Source of the DNA: Microvelia longipes
Taxonomy: Eukaryota; Arthropoda; Insecta; Hemiptera; Veliidae
DNA length: 64,000 bases
Assembly: GCA_018340805.1 (NCBI GenBank)
Contig: JACMZG010001870.1
Coordinates: 50,900,594 to 50,964,593 of the forward strand
Direction: 5' to 3'
Shown here: positions 45,601 through 55,741 of the stretch, one piece after another
Layout: every line of letters begins with the position of its first letter
Position numbering within the stretch: position 1 is the first letter of the stretch
Notes under the pieces: model-generated
Seen by the model: only the letters and a program-made list of their open reading frames with translations
Database searches by the model: none
Told to the model about the DNA's origin: nothing
Translations under genes and position numbers: made by a program

Positions 45601-48600
45601 AGTGTAATGGCTGGAACCGGTCTCAATTTTTCGTAAATACCTTCCTGAACAAGGATCTGCATTTCTGCCGACTCGTATCAGATGGGTGTCCCAGACAGTG
45701 TCTTTGACCCCTAAAGTGCGTTCTGCCTGGGACGCTCATCCGATACGAGTCGGCAGAATTGCAGATCCTTGTTCAGGAAGGTATTTACGAAAAATTGAGA
45801 CCGGTTCCAGCCATTACACTTTTTATTAACAAAACACCCCTGGGCTCTTGGTCTATAAGATTAATTGTAGTTTGTTTATTATTCTTCCTTTTTTCATTTA
45901 TATTTTTAATTTCAGTACTTGATTACTTTTAATTTTTTAGCCTTCTTTTTTTAAATTTAAGTTCATTGACCTTTCCCAAACTTTGTAAAACGTGTAAGGA
46001 ACTATAATATTTTGATTTGATAAATTATAAATTTTTAGAGTGACAAGCCTTGAATAATCCCAAACATTAATAAACACTCACCATCTATATCGTCTTCTCT
46101 GAAATGATGAGCCTGCAAGACAAATAAAAAATTGACAAATCAGGATTACCAACAATCCAATAAATAAACACAAAAAATAAGTGTCAACTTTAATCAAAGA
46201 AAGGTTTCACATGCTTGAAGCAGATAAAGTCAAAATCTCGGTTCAGTTTGGTTGACAAGCTAATAAAAGTGAGGAGACTATTTCATTGGCAAATGGTAAT
46301 GAATAAACAGATTACCAAACATCCAACCATTATATCTATACCCTTTTAGAAGTTGTAAATAAAATCATGGTTCTTCAACACTAAAATAGCCCTTAATTAA
46401 ATTATTATGGTTATAAATAAGTATTTAAAAAGTTATGCAAATAATATAAGAATGGAAAATAGTGGAATAGAATCAACAAGTGAATTAACTTCTCACAAAC
46501 AATAAGTTTCCATCAAACTAGATTTTACAGATACCTGAGGCTCTGACAAAAAAGAAATGTCGAGTGTCATATTAATTCTAGGATCTTTTCTCTTATCCCA
46601 CTCATTTTTCCTATTTGTGTGTCTAGAGGTGTATCAGACAACTTTTTGTAGAAGACCACACATTTGAGGTTCAGTCAATGCAAAGACTATTTAATTTTGG
46701 ACATATGTGTCAATTTTTGTTGACATATATACATACATACACCTACACACAAAATTTCATGTTTTTAACTATATAGTGGAATGGAATAATAAGGAAAACA
46801 ACTCCCTTAAAAAATCAGTACGAATTTAGAAAAATCAATTTTAAAATGAATAGAGTTTTATCAATATTTAACAATGGCTGCCACTCTGTAATTGACGGAA
46901 GATAGTCAAATGTCATAATATTTTGTAAACACACCCTCTGTGTTGTTTTATTTGAGCCCGGAAAATAAAATTATACGTTTTGGTTATTGTCTCACAATAT
47001 AACATTCATATTGATGAATGTCATTGGACAGGCAACATGAAAATTACCTGTCACACACAGCGCAACACGTGATCATATTCCATACGCATTTAATGCGATC
47101 CGGTTCTTGCACCCCATTTGTTTGGTCGATCGAGTCAGATGACATCATAACTGATAGTTCACTTAGGTTATAAGGAAGTATTTAAACAAAAAATATATTT
47201 AATTAAATTGTGATTTCTTTGCATAATAATAGAGTTACAATAAAACAAATATTTGAAAAGTTATTTGATGAAAAACAGTAATATTTAGGTGAAATAAAAG
47301 TTGAATGAAAAAGGTTATATTTCAAATACAATCGCTTATCAAGGTACATGCAGTGTATCAGGGGATCAATCTAGATTACATCTCCCTAGTTCTAACTATA
47401 ACTAGAAAGAGACTAAACTATTAGAGGCAGGATACACCAGTTCTTATCATTCCTTGGGTAACTAGGTGCTGTAACGGTAAATTGGTGACGTCATTTTTTT
47501 TATTTTTCATAATAATTACAATTTCACGTAAATATTATATTATTTTTCGACTATTTTGTTTTAAATCAAGTAAAATGAATTTAAAATAAGTTTTAATAAC
47601 TTTAAAGCTTTTTGGAGTTATAATAAATTTTTATAAGGACTAAAGTCTTTATTAATTTAATTGATATTAAAATAAGTTTTAATTATTATCTATTGCATGT
47701 ATTCTTTAATTGTCTGTGTTGAATAAAGTGGTTTAATGTGGCATCACTGAAAAATGTCCGCCGTTTGTAGAGTGTGTGCCTTAATAGGGGTTGTAGAAGG
47801 GTAGAGGAGTATCTAGTCTCTCTCTTGGGAGACTATAGTAGGGGTAAGTACAGTTACGGCACCCATGGAAACTGTCTCACTTCCAGACCCCTTATCACTG
47901 TGTTAATCGGGTTCTGTACTCCCTCTACTAGTATTAGTCTCTTTGTATAATCACTAGTTCTAGCGTATCGGACTGAATTCCCTTCTCATGGTTCTTACAG
48001 GGTATTTAACTAACGTGCTTAATAAAATCTGCAGATTTAGAATACTGTGTGAACCTACTAATTGGCAAGAACCTCCCTTAAGATTACAAGTCACTAAAGG
48101 TAAGTCTAGCGGCCAAACTTGTTTCCTTTTGACATTTCCAGTCATATCATAAGCCCAATATACGTGAGACAAGTCACTTGTTGATTCAATTCCACAATAT
48201 TTTGAACAAATAATTCATGATACTGTTCCATTTTGGCCTCCAAACCAATAAAGAAGCATTATTACGTAATAAATTTTTGTCCATCACTATAGTAGTGATG
48301 ATTAATTGAACATTTATGTAATAACTGCAAAATTCTGTGACAACTGATTCTCCTGATTGTTTATAATGAAATGAATGGTTATATCATTTTATCTAAATTG
48401 CAAGTTTAATATAAGTTTTTCCCTGTAATATGTTTCAGCTAAACTGTCAATATTATGACTTAAAATGTCAATTGTTGGTTTATTCATTAATACATTGATA
48501 TGTTTTTACAAAAAAGGCTGTGGAATCAAATCTAATACCCAGTTGAGATAACGGTGATAATAACAATAATCAAATAACTATTTATGAATAAATAATAAAA

Positions 48601-48616
48601 GCACAATACATACCAT
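42569..48616 (-). CDS. CALML4: Calmodulin-like protein 4 (EF-hand, 149 aa, five exons)
   Basis: Joined on the minus strand: 48616-48614 (ATG only), 46112-46082, 45144-45013, 43549-43367 and 42669-42569; 450 nt, phases 0/1/1/1, all GT/AG. The protein starts M-AHHFREDDIDEFRECFFLF, continues with RSGQIKTLDELTVIMRSLG and MSFPDFLKVMHD, and ends CAPVPDYY. Length and order of four EF-hand helices match calmodulin-family light-chain-like proteins. The close insect relatives I recall share ARSGQI and PVPDYY. In vertebrates CALML4 is a light chain for an unconventional myosin. The loops lack most calcium ligands (for example ARSGQI in EF1), so calcium binding is unlikely. Family confidence is high; exact orthology is moderate. 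Confidence 0.88.
42846..43010. mobile_element. Small MITE family H, 165 bp
   Basis: Inverted ends TAACACATGG / CCATGTGTTA and 'cagttgag' / 'gtcaact' within; the interior 'ggtgggcatggtttaacatc' matches 55601-55741. In CALML4 intron 4. Confidence 0.8.
43060..43255 (+). repeat. Diverged copy of the repeat that hosts the GC-hairpin cassette
   Basis: Shares 'tgctaaatacacagcaaaat' and 'gtcaagtaaca' with 2765-2800 and 'gtagctacgggc' with the end of the cassette. The GC-rich hairpins themselves are absent or reduced. Confidence 0.5.
43367..43549 (-). CDS. CALML4: CALML4 exon 4
   Basis: Encodes GGKMSFPDFLKVMHDHSRVE, the linker, EF-hand 3 (AGDPKKKGTIPAAQLRHML) and LNWGEHLSHKE; acceptor 'tatgttag', donor GTATCT. 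Phase joins at both ends. Confidence 0.93.
43872..44287. mobile_element. Partial copy of family K
   Basis: Carries 'agtccaagagccaggctta', 'ctgcctatccagagtggagc' and 'gtcgtgtgcaaaacatgaag', as at 19590 and 21166. One arm plus interior only. In CALML4 intron 3. Confidence 0.75.
44288..44575 (+). pseudogene. LINE C-terminal fragment with (TCTTA)n tail
   Basis: Plus strand reads IKLFNMLPEETRNLPADKFK then KQFKQKQC..., the C-terminal LP-FK pattern of non-LTR reverse transcriptases, with stops after it and a TCTTATCTTATCTTATC tail typical of a LINE 3' end. Inactive. Confidence 0.75.
44579..44898. mobile_element. MITE family C, partial copy
   Basis: Contains 'tggcaatcgttcacttcg' and ends 'ttcgatagactgtag'; the left terminus is lost at the junction with the LINE tail. 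Confidence 0.75.
45013..45144 (-). CDS. CALML4: CALML4 exon 3
   Basis: Encodes (E)FRECFFLFARSGQIKTLD then ELTVIMRSLGMSPTIAELKG and YLKEK; acceptor 'gttgttcag', donor GTAAGG. Covers EF-hand 1 and the start of EF-hand 2. Confidence 0.93.
45300..45945. mobile_element. Foldback MITE family D, complex copy with inverted flank
   Basis: A full element at 45424-45853 (TA both sides) has two left arms (45424-45565 and 45569 on) and one right arm. To its left sit a terminus fragment (45300-45326) and about 87 bp (45335-45421) that are an inverted, nearly exact copy of the right flanking DNA (45854-45945). In CALML4 intron 2. See the findings. Confidence 0.88.
46082..46112 (-). CDS. CALML4: CALML4 exon 2
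   Basis: 31 nt between 'cttgcag' and GTGAGT; encodes AHHFREDDID plus one base. Too short for standard ORF calls; supported by the homologous ExDIDEFREC start of the family. Confidence 0.85.
46113..47404. other. CALML4 intron 1; diverged family E element
   Basis: About 47068-47345 resembles 30858-31356 in the opposite orientation ('gtcgatcgagtcagatgaca', 'attgtgatttctttgcataa'). The rest is AT-rich with no exon. Confidence 0.5.
47405..47945. mobile_element. hAT-type MITE family F, 541 bp
   Basis: Ends AAAGAGACTAAACTATTAG / complement; flanks 'tataacta' and 'tataatca' match at 6 of 8. Same interior as 61206-61662 ('aatgtggcatcactgaaaaa', 'gggagactatagtaggggta'). Confidence 0.85.
48614..48616 (-). 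CDS. CALML4: CALML4 exon 1 coding part (ATG), proposed
   Basis: Minus strand GTTGTG-ATG followed by the donor GTATGT. Exon 2 begins in phase 0 at the second codon, so an exon ending in ATG is required; this site makes the total exactly 149 codons plus stop. Other ATG-GT sites cannot be excluded. Confidence 0.45.
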
Positions 48617-49239
48617 CACAACGAACGTTAAACTAACTTAATAAAACATAAATCGTAAAAGAATTTAACAATAACTTATTTTTATAAAACAAAGGTACTT
48701 GAAATTGGTGAAAGTTGTAGGTTGTAAAAAGAAAACAGCTGTATGCTTCTTCTTCTTCTTGCACAGTTTCTTGTCGATAGAACGTGTCGAAAGAATACTG
48801 TTATTACTACAGATAGTATCTAATAACTATAGTTTGCAGTAATTGTTACAGATAGTAAAAAATATTTACCTAAATAAGGACTTAATTTTATTTAATTCCT
48901 TTACTTAAAATACATATACATATATTTATGTATGCATGTATGTGTATGTACGTGTGTGTGTGCACTTAGCATATCTGTTATATTATATATAACACAACAT
49001 TATTATCATTAATGTTTTACCACCAAGTGATATTTATATTTCAATTGTAAGCTTTTAAAAAGAATAGGTCCTATGACTCCCAAACAAATTTAAAAAAAGT
49101 TAGTCTAATAAAAACAGTGAGTAATGTCAATAGTATTAATTTAAACACAAAATCTAAGAAAGAAAGAGAAGATAACCAACCAATCAGATTATCCTCCCCC
49201 CCCCACTCCCACTTCAGTTATTTTCTTTTCTTCAGTTAT

Positions 49240-50640
49240 TTTCGCCAAATTAATATATCAGGCCACAACAAGGTCGAGAATAGAATACTCAGCAACTTTT
49301 GTGATCTCGAAACCAAATTACATAGACAAAATGCAAATAATCCAAAATCAGGCTTTAAGAGCAATAGGGGGCTTTGTTAGGACATCTCCAGTGAGTGCTA
49401 TGCACTCAATGACGAACATTATGCCTCTCAAGTGTAGGCTTGAAAATATAACCAACAGACAGTTATTAAGAGCCATAAAAACTGATTCATTAATTGCTAA
49501 CAAAATAGCACATGTGCACAATTTCCAACTTCCTCAAAATAACAATTATTACAAAAATGTAAAACCTTTTATTGATATAATACTCAATATAAAGGAAAAA
49601 TACAAAGAAATAAAGCCTAATTTTAAGCAAGTATATTATAATCCAACGGAAGTACGTTTAAAAAATAATTGTAAATCTATTATACCTGGAATTAAGAAAG
49701 ACTTACAGGATAGTAAAGAAATAAAGCAAATAGCTTACGAATACATGGAAAAAACATATCCACAAGATGAGTATTTAACTATATATACAGATGGATCCAA
49801 AAATGAATCGGGTGTGGGTGTGCAATATACAACCTGAACCATGCGGTAAAATACAAATTACCAAATTATTGTTCAGTGTATTCTGCCGAAATGACTGCTA
49901 TTTTGCAGGCGCTTGTAGAGATAAGGAGAAATAACTGCAATAAAAATTGGGTCATATTTACAGACTCACAGGCAGCAGTGGCAGCTATTAGGCAAAAGAT
50001 TTGTAAATTTACTCCATATAATAGCAGCCTAATTCATGAAGTATTGAAAAATATGCAAGCATTATATGATACAGGTTGTAAAATTAGCATTCAGTGGATA
50101 CCGGCACATGTAGGGATTTATGGGAATGAAATAGTTGATGGATTAGCCAAGGAGGCTATAAATAATGGATGTAACATAGATAATAATATTCCACTAGAGG
50201 ATGCAATTAAGGATTTTGATAATAATGCAATTCAAAGTTGGTCTACATACTATATGAAACACCTAAGAATGGGAAAAGGACTTTGGTATCATGAGTGTGT
50301 AGGGAAAATAAATGCTACCCCTGGTATAAAAACCTAGACATAGGTAACGAAAAAATTACCAAAATTAATAGGATTTTAACAGGCTATGCCAATAATAATA
50401 AATTTAAATTTAAAATGAAAGTAATTGATAGTCCTATATGTAACTTATGTACTAGATTAGAAGTCCAGAATATTGAGCACTTAATAGCAAAATGCACACA
50501 AAATCAGAAAAAAAGGACAGAAATCAATCAAAAATATAATATAAACATAGGTATTAATACAGAGGTAGTAATAAAAAGCAATTTGAATTTGAGCTTCCTA
50601 TTGGACATGTTAGAGCTACTGAGTGGTATAGAAATGTGAA
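49240..50640 (+). pseudogene. LINE fragment: RT thumb, RNase H and C-terminal CCHC-like region
   Basis: In three frames joined by single-base shifts (near 49828 and 50320). Thumb: TTRSRIEYSATFVISKPNYI then QNQALRAIGGFVR. RNase H: YTDGSKN (D), YSAEMTAI (E), IFTDSQAAVAAI (D), IQWIPAHVGIYGNEIVDGLA (final D). C-terminal: CNLC...EHLIAKC. RT followed by RNase H is the order of I, R1, LOA and related clades. The catalytic RT, endonuclease and ORF1 are missing. 5'-truncated and frameshifted, hence dead. Confidence 0.88.
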
Positions 50641-50724
50641 ATATATGTGAGCCTCACAATACAATTTTCATTTAGAAGTATATAATTTATCTTTTCCTTT
50701 TTCCCTTTTGTATATAAAGCGTGC

Positions 50725-50826
50725 ATTATATATATATGTGTATGTGTGTGTATGTGTGTGTGTATGTATATGTATGTATGTGTGTGTATGTATATGTATG
50801 TATATGTATATATATGTGTATATATG

Positions 50827-50861
<35 letters not shown>

Positions 50862-50990
50862 ATGTAAGTATGTGTGTGAATGTGAATATGTGTATGTATG
50901 TGTATATGTATGTATTTATGTGTGTATATGTATGTATATGTGTTTGTGTATATATGTATATGTGTATGTATATGTGTGTACAGATGTAAG
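50725..50990 (+). repeat. (TATG/TG)n microsatellite
   Basis: About 265 bp of TATG/TGTG/TATA steps downstream of the LINE fragment. Frames through it encode only low-complexity peptides and are not genes. Confidence 0.95.
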
Positions 50991-51409
50991 TGTGAGTGGT
51001 TATGTATGTATAAATAGATATATTTATTTTCATTTATATATTGTGTATTTCCGTATGTGTTTCATCTAATTTCTTTTACAATTTTATATTATACACCAGT
51101 AGAACATTATGCTTCCTCCTTTATAAATAAAGCAGTTCAACAAAAAATTTAAACTAATATTTCAGCTTTTTTACATCAGACAGTAAATCTTAGTCTGTAT
51201 CTTAAAACCTATTATTCATAAATGAAAGTATTCCAATGCAAGGTAATTATTTCCAATATAATTTTAATTATAAATTGTAAATATGTGTATAAATATAAAT
51301 ATAATATAAACATTAAAATATTTGTATAAAGTTCAAGATAAGTTAGGACAAAGCACCTGAAAGGTTGGCAGATGTAAACCCCACTATTTATTTATATAAA
51401 AACAAATAT
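50991..51409. other. No gene seen
   Basis: AT-rich sequence with no recognised feature. Confidence 0.5.
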
Positions 51410-51890
51410 TTAAAAAAAAGTCATGGTTAAAATAAGATTATGATAAACATAATAATTCAATTTTAATCAAAAAAAAAAAAAAAAAAAAAATAAATATATA
51501 TATTTTTTCTTTTTTAACTTTTCCTTTTTTAAAATTCTTCTTCGTTATTTTTCGTTAATTTCGTTAAAAATAAGTTTATAATAAACATAATAATTCAATT
51601 TTAATCAAAATAAAATTGATATATATTTTTTATTTTTTTTTTTTTTAATTTTTAACTTTTCCTTTTAAAATTCTTTCTTCGTTAATTTCGTTAAAAATAA
51701 GATTATAATAAGCATAATAATTCAATTTTAATCAAAATAAAATTGATATATATTTTTTAAATTTTTAACTTTTCCTTTTTAAAATTCTTTCTTCGTTAAT
51801 TTTCGTTAATTTCGTTAAAAATAAGATTATAATAAGCATAATAATTCAATTTTAATCAAAATTCAATTTAATCAAAATTCAAAATTAATT
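51410..51890 (+). repeat. Minisatellite with units of about 115-125 bp, four copies
   Basis: Each unit has 'aataattcaattttaatcaa', a TATATTTTTT stretch, 'aacttttcctttttaaaatt' and 'cttcgttaatttcgttaaaa'. Later units are shortened. Confidence 0.9.
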
Positions 51891-52961
51891 AAAATTCTTT
51901 GTTCTCAATTTTTAATAAACACTTAAAATAAAGTTCATTCAAAAATCAAAGTTAATTATAAAATAAAATAAATTTAAACCTGAGTCTAATTATAAGAAAG
52001 GAAATAAGACTAAAAATTGGGTGAAAATTATAATAAATAAAGCAAAGAAAAATATTATCAAAATAAACCAACAAATATAGTTACAAGACCTGGGAAAAAA
52101 AAATTATAATATAAATAAATAAAGCAAGGAAGAAAAGAAAGGCACCTGAGAGAAGAAAGCATGAAGAAAGAAAACTTCAAAACAAGAACAATGAAAGTTT
52201 TAAAAAAGAAAGAGTAGTCCGCCATATTAAATTTGGACATTAATCGGAAATAGATAGATAGATAGATTTCTTTTCTGTGTTTTGGACGAAGATTGTAAAT
52301 TCGTTGTAAATTTTTTATAGTGTTCTAATTTGTATTTTTTTTTTTTATAATAAACGCTTATTGTTTCTGTGATATAAACACTTGGCTCAGTAAAGTTTTT
52401 CTATAGTTTAATTATAATTGTGCTGCGCAGTTTGACTTTAAATGTAAGTTCATCTGTCCTTATAACTTACCCTACTTAGCTTTTTAATTTTGCATCTTAT
52501 TTTGATGTTCTAATTATAAACATTTAGCCATATTTCCAGTATTAGGGTGAATTGTAAACTTTGAAATAGAACAATACTTAAATAATTCATAATTTTCTTG
52601 TGCTAAAGACTCGTACATGCTCTTAACGTTTCCGCGTTTGGAAAGACACAGTTAAGGACGAAATATCATTTTTGAAATAATTTGGCTTTTAAATTCAAGA
52701 TCAAAGTGTAGATCTTAGTTATTAGTGAGTATTTCATTCTTTAGGTTAATTACAGCGTTGTATGATGGGCAAAACATCTGTTTATGGAATAGTAGGACAA
52801 AAACTTCCTGGCTGATTTGTTATACTTGTCATTTGGTGGGGGGGGGGGGGATGAAAAATGGAAAACTCACTTTAATAGAGATACTGGCTTAGCAAAAAAC
52901 ACTATGATATTATGGACGAAACTTAAGCGACCAACTGAGATATAACCAAAATATGATGTGA
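51891..52961. other. No gene seen
   Basis: AT-rich; contains (GATA)n near 52250 and a poly-G run near 52838. No exon. Confidence 0.5.
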
Positions 52962-53141
52962 CTTAATTATGGTAAATCTTCGGTATACGGTGCACCCTGT
53001 TATCAATATTATGTATCGATATATTTTCAGTTTCGAGATATGACGTAGGAACAATCGATATATGCTTTTTCTTTTACGTTTTACGTTTATGAACATATTT
53101 TATTAATTTTGAATATGTTTTTTGTTGTTTGTTTCTAATTA

Positions 53142-53172
<31 letters not shown>

Positions 53173-54847
53173 GTGTTTTTTTTTATTTGTTGTAAAGTGG
53201 TTTATAACTATTTTCATATTTTTTAATGTTTTAACTATGTTTTCATAAGAATAATCGATGATACACCACATTTTATTTTATGTTACGCGTATTTTTTACG
53301 TATTTTTGTGTTTTTTATTTTCAGGTTTTTGTTATATATTATTGTCGTTAATGTTTTCATTTATTTGTTGTTTGTTTCTTTTAATTTTTTAACTATAATT
53401 AATAAATTAACGACTCTGCTTACCTTTTAAGTGCTCAGTTCTCGTTTACGTGTCGCGTAACTCAATCCTTGGTTCGAGGGGGATAAACCATTGTTATCCC
53501 CCTTAGGAAAACCGCCATCAGATCGTCATCACCAGAATGATACCTACGCCATAAGTATTCGCATAGGTAGGAATCAAACTGGTCGGTGACGGTCCGATTA
53601 GGAATTCCCCTTTTTATGGCACTCCACGTCCCTTCAATTGTCCCACCAGTCTCCGGGTCCTTAAAATAGACGGAATGGTTGACAGTCAAATGGTGAAAGT
53701 CTTCCTCTTTTAGACAGTAGTAAGCCTTCCAACAGTCTGAAATGATGTTCGTTTTCGGCCTGATGTAAGTCTTAATAATGTCTAAAAGAGTCTCCTTATC
53801 CCTCTTTTCAACAACTCTGAGAAAACAATTATTGGTCCCTCTCTCCACTCCTCCAAATACCCAGTGACCATCCACACGTTTGCCCCTATATATTTTGCGC
53901 TTTCCGAATTTACTCTCATCTATCTCAACAATTATGCCTTCGCCACCAATCATACCAGTTTCACGCACTAACATATCCATACAGACCTCTCTAAAAAAAC
54001 TACGCCAGTTACATACAGATTCACTCCCTAATTTTAGTTCATACATAACATCCTTTTGAGCTCTATCACGCACAAAAAACTCAGTCATTAATAATATGTC
54101 ACATATGGGCAACTTACTTTCGCTAAACCAGGAACCTGCTCGAATAGACCGTTTCACGCAGTGGGAGGGGCTTTCTTGGTGCGACATAGCCATTCATACC
54201 TATCAGACAAATCCGTTCGCTCAGTCAATTTCATATCTTTACCACATTTGGGACACTCATATTCACGCGCTATCAGTCCTTTATCCATACAAAAATTCAG
54301 AACACTCAACATACCTTCCGCACCAGACATCCACTTTTCATACAATTGATATAAACATCTCAAATCCACACGTTCATACTCACTCACACTCAAACTTAGA
54401 CTCATGTTCGAAAAGACACAAAACTACACACTCAAAACTATATGTTCAAAAGGGACGAAAGAGTAACAAAAAAAAGATATTCCTTGGCGGCACTGAGCAC
54501 TTAATGTATATAAATATCTCACGGCGACACGTACTCATATACTGAGGGATAATTAGGAGGCGGGGTAATATTATCGTATTAAAACGACTCATAATAAGAT
54601 AATTTAATATAAAATGAGATAAAAACATAAACAATCTTCAGTATTGGTTAAATAATCATTGCTTCATTATTCTACTGCTAAGGAGGGGGATGGTAGAGAC
54701 GGAGAAACATAAACATCTGAAGACGGGGGTGTAGTTTGGGGGGACACTGTATATATCGATACATGGTTACAAGGAGAGTTCGATATATATCGAAATAGGA
54801 CGTTGATAACAGGGTGCACCGTATACCGAAGTTCAGCCCTTAATTAT
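52962..54847. mobile_element. Merlin (IS1016/ISXO2-type) DNA transposon with 9-bp target duplication
   Basis: The element is 52971-54838 (1868 bp) between perfect 9-bp duplications 'cttaattat' (52962-52970 and 54839-54847). Terminal inverted repeats are 36 bp, starting GG; 28 consecutive bases (from TTCGGTATACGGTGCACC on) are identical, and four of the outer eight differ. Merlin elements are known for 8-9-bp duplications and a DDE transposase related to bacterial IS1016/ISXO2. One transposase gene on the minus strand, with a frameshift. The best-preserved element in the window. Confidence 0.95.
53462..54405 (-). pseudogene. Merlin/ISXO2-like transposase, one frameshift
   Basis: Two overlapping frames: 54405-54154 (83 aa, MSLSLSVSEYERVDLRCLYQ..., ending in zinc ribbon half CPKCGKDM and WLCR) and 54193-53462 (HCVKRSIRAGSWF to stop). 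Together about 310 aa, normal for the family. The catalytic triad is visible: D in VEIDESKFGKRK, D in IISDCWKAY, E in GTIEGTWSAIKR. The shift falls in an A/C-rich run at about 54160-54180, inside the zinc ribbon; everything else is open. It could also be a sequencing error or a small intron, although no intron is evident. No other copy is available here to judge. Confidence 0.93.
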
Positions 54848-54967
54848 AAAAACACTGTAGTGCTTTTATAGAAATAATAAATTCTATGTTGCATCTAGGT
54901 ATAAACCTAGGATTTCTGAAGTGACTGAAATTTTTACTTGTAAAACTTCTGGGCCAAGCTTACCTAC

Positions 54968-55372
54968 AGTCTATCGTTTAGTTTAAAAATCTTGACAGGT
55001 CAGTTTAGGCACCACTGATTCTTAAGCAAAAAAATCCCTGCAAGAAGGGAGCCGGAAAAACTATGTAAACAAATCAGGTTACTTTACCCGTATTGGCTTG
55101 GCAATGTTTTTTTTTACATTTCTTTTGTGTAGTTTTATTTTAAAATATCATTTTTAAGATTAATTTGAAATTTGTTTTCAAAACGATGTAATCAAAAGAA
55201 GAACCACAAACAAATTGAACGATTGCCGCGAAGAAGGTTTTTTCCCTACAGCGGTTATGGTGGTAGGGATTTTTTTCTCTTTTTAAGTGAGAGGTTGGCA
55301 GTGGCTTCTCTGATTGGTCAATCCCCAAAATACTTATGACCTTGGGGTCATAATTAAACTAAACGATAGCCT
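54968..55372. mobile_element. MITE family C copy
   Basis: Ends 'acagtctatcgtttagttta' / complement 'aaactaaacgatagcctgt'; interior complementary in order to 39200-39606 (opposite orientation). Confidence 0.85.
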
Positions 55373-55600
55373 GTAAATCTTTTTTTGACACACATTTTGC
55401 TGGAGATTTCTGGACTCTAATTGGTCCCCGCCGATAATTCATGGCGGGAAGGCGTAGGAACTAACTATGCCAAAATTACTTGCCTTAGTCGAGGTGACGC
55501 CATATAGATATAAATGTTACGAGGTGTTACCGTTTACTGATGAAGTTATGTGTTACTAATATTAATGATTTAACAGACATCTATAGTATCACACAGGGAT

Positions 55601-55741
55601 ATTATCAGTTGACAGTGGGGGAAAATATTGTTAAGGAATCAATGAGGTTGGCCTGATATGAAATTGTGGGCGTAGTTTAACATCCAGGATTCACCTTATT
55701 GGGTTCCTCGCATTATTTTCCCTCGTTGTCAACTGATTATA
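55601..55741. mobile_element. Small MITE family H
   Basis: ATCAGTTGACAGTGGGGGAA and its complement bound about 140 bp; 'gtgggcgtagtttaacatcc' matches 42846-43010. Confidence 0.75.

Noticed and set aside
50668..51069. Open frames of 93-121 codons on both strands
   Set aside because: They run through a TATG/TG microsatellite and encode only Tyr/Val/Met/Cys or Ile/Thr/His repeats; low-complexity artefacts.
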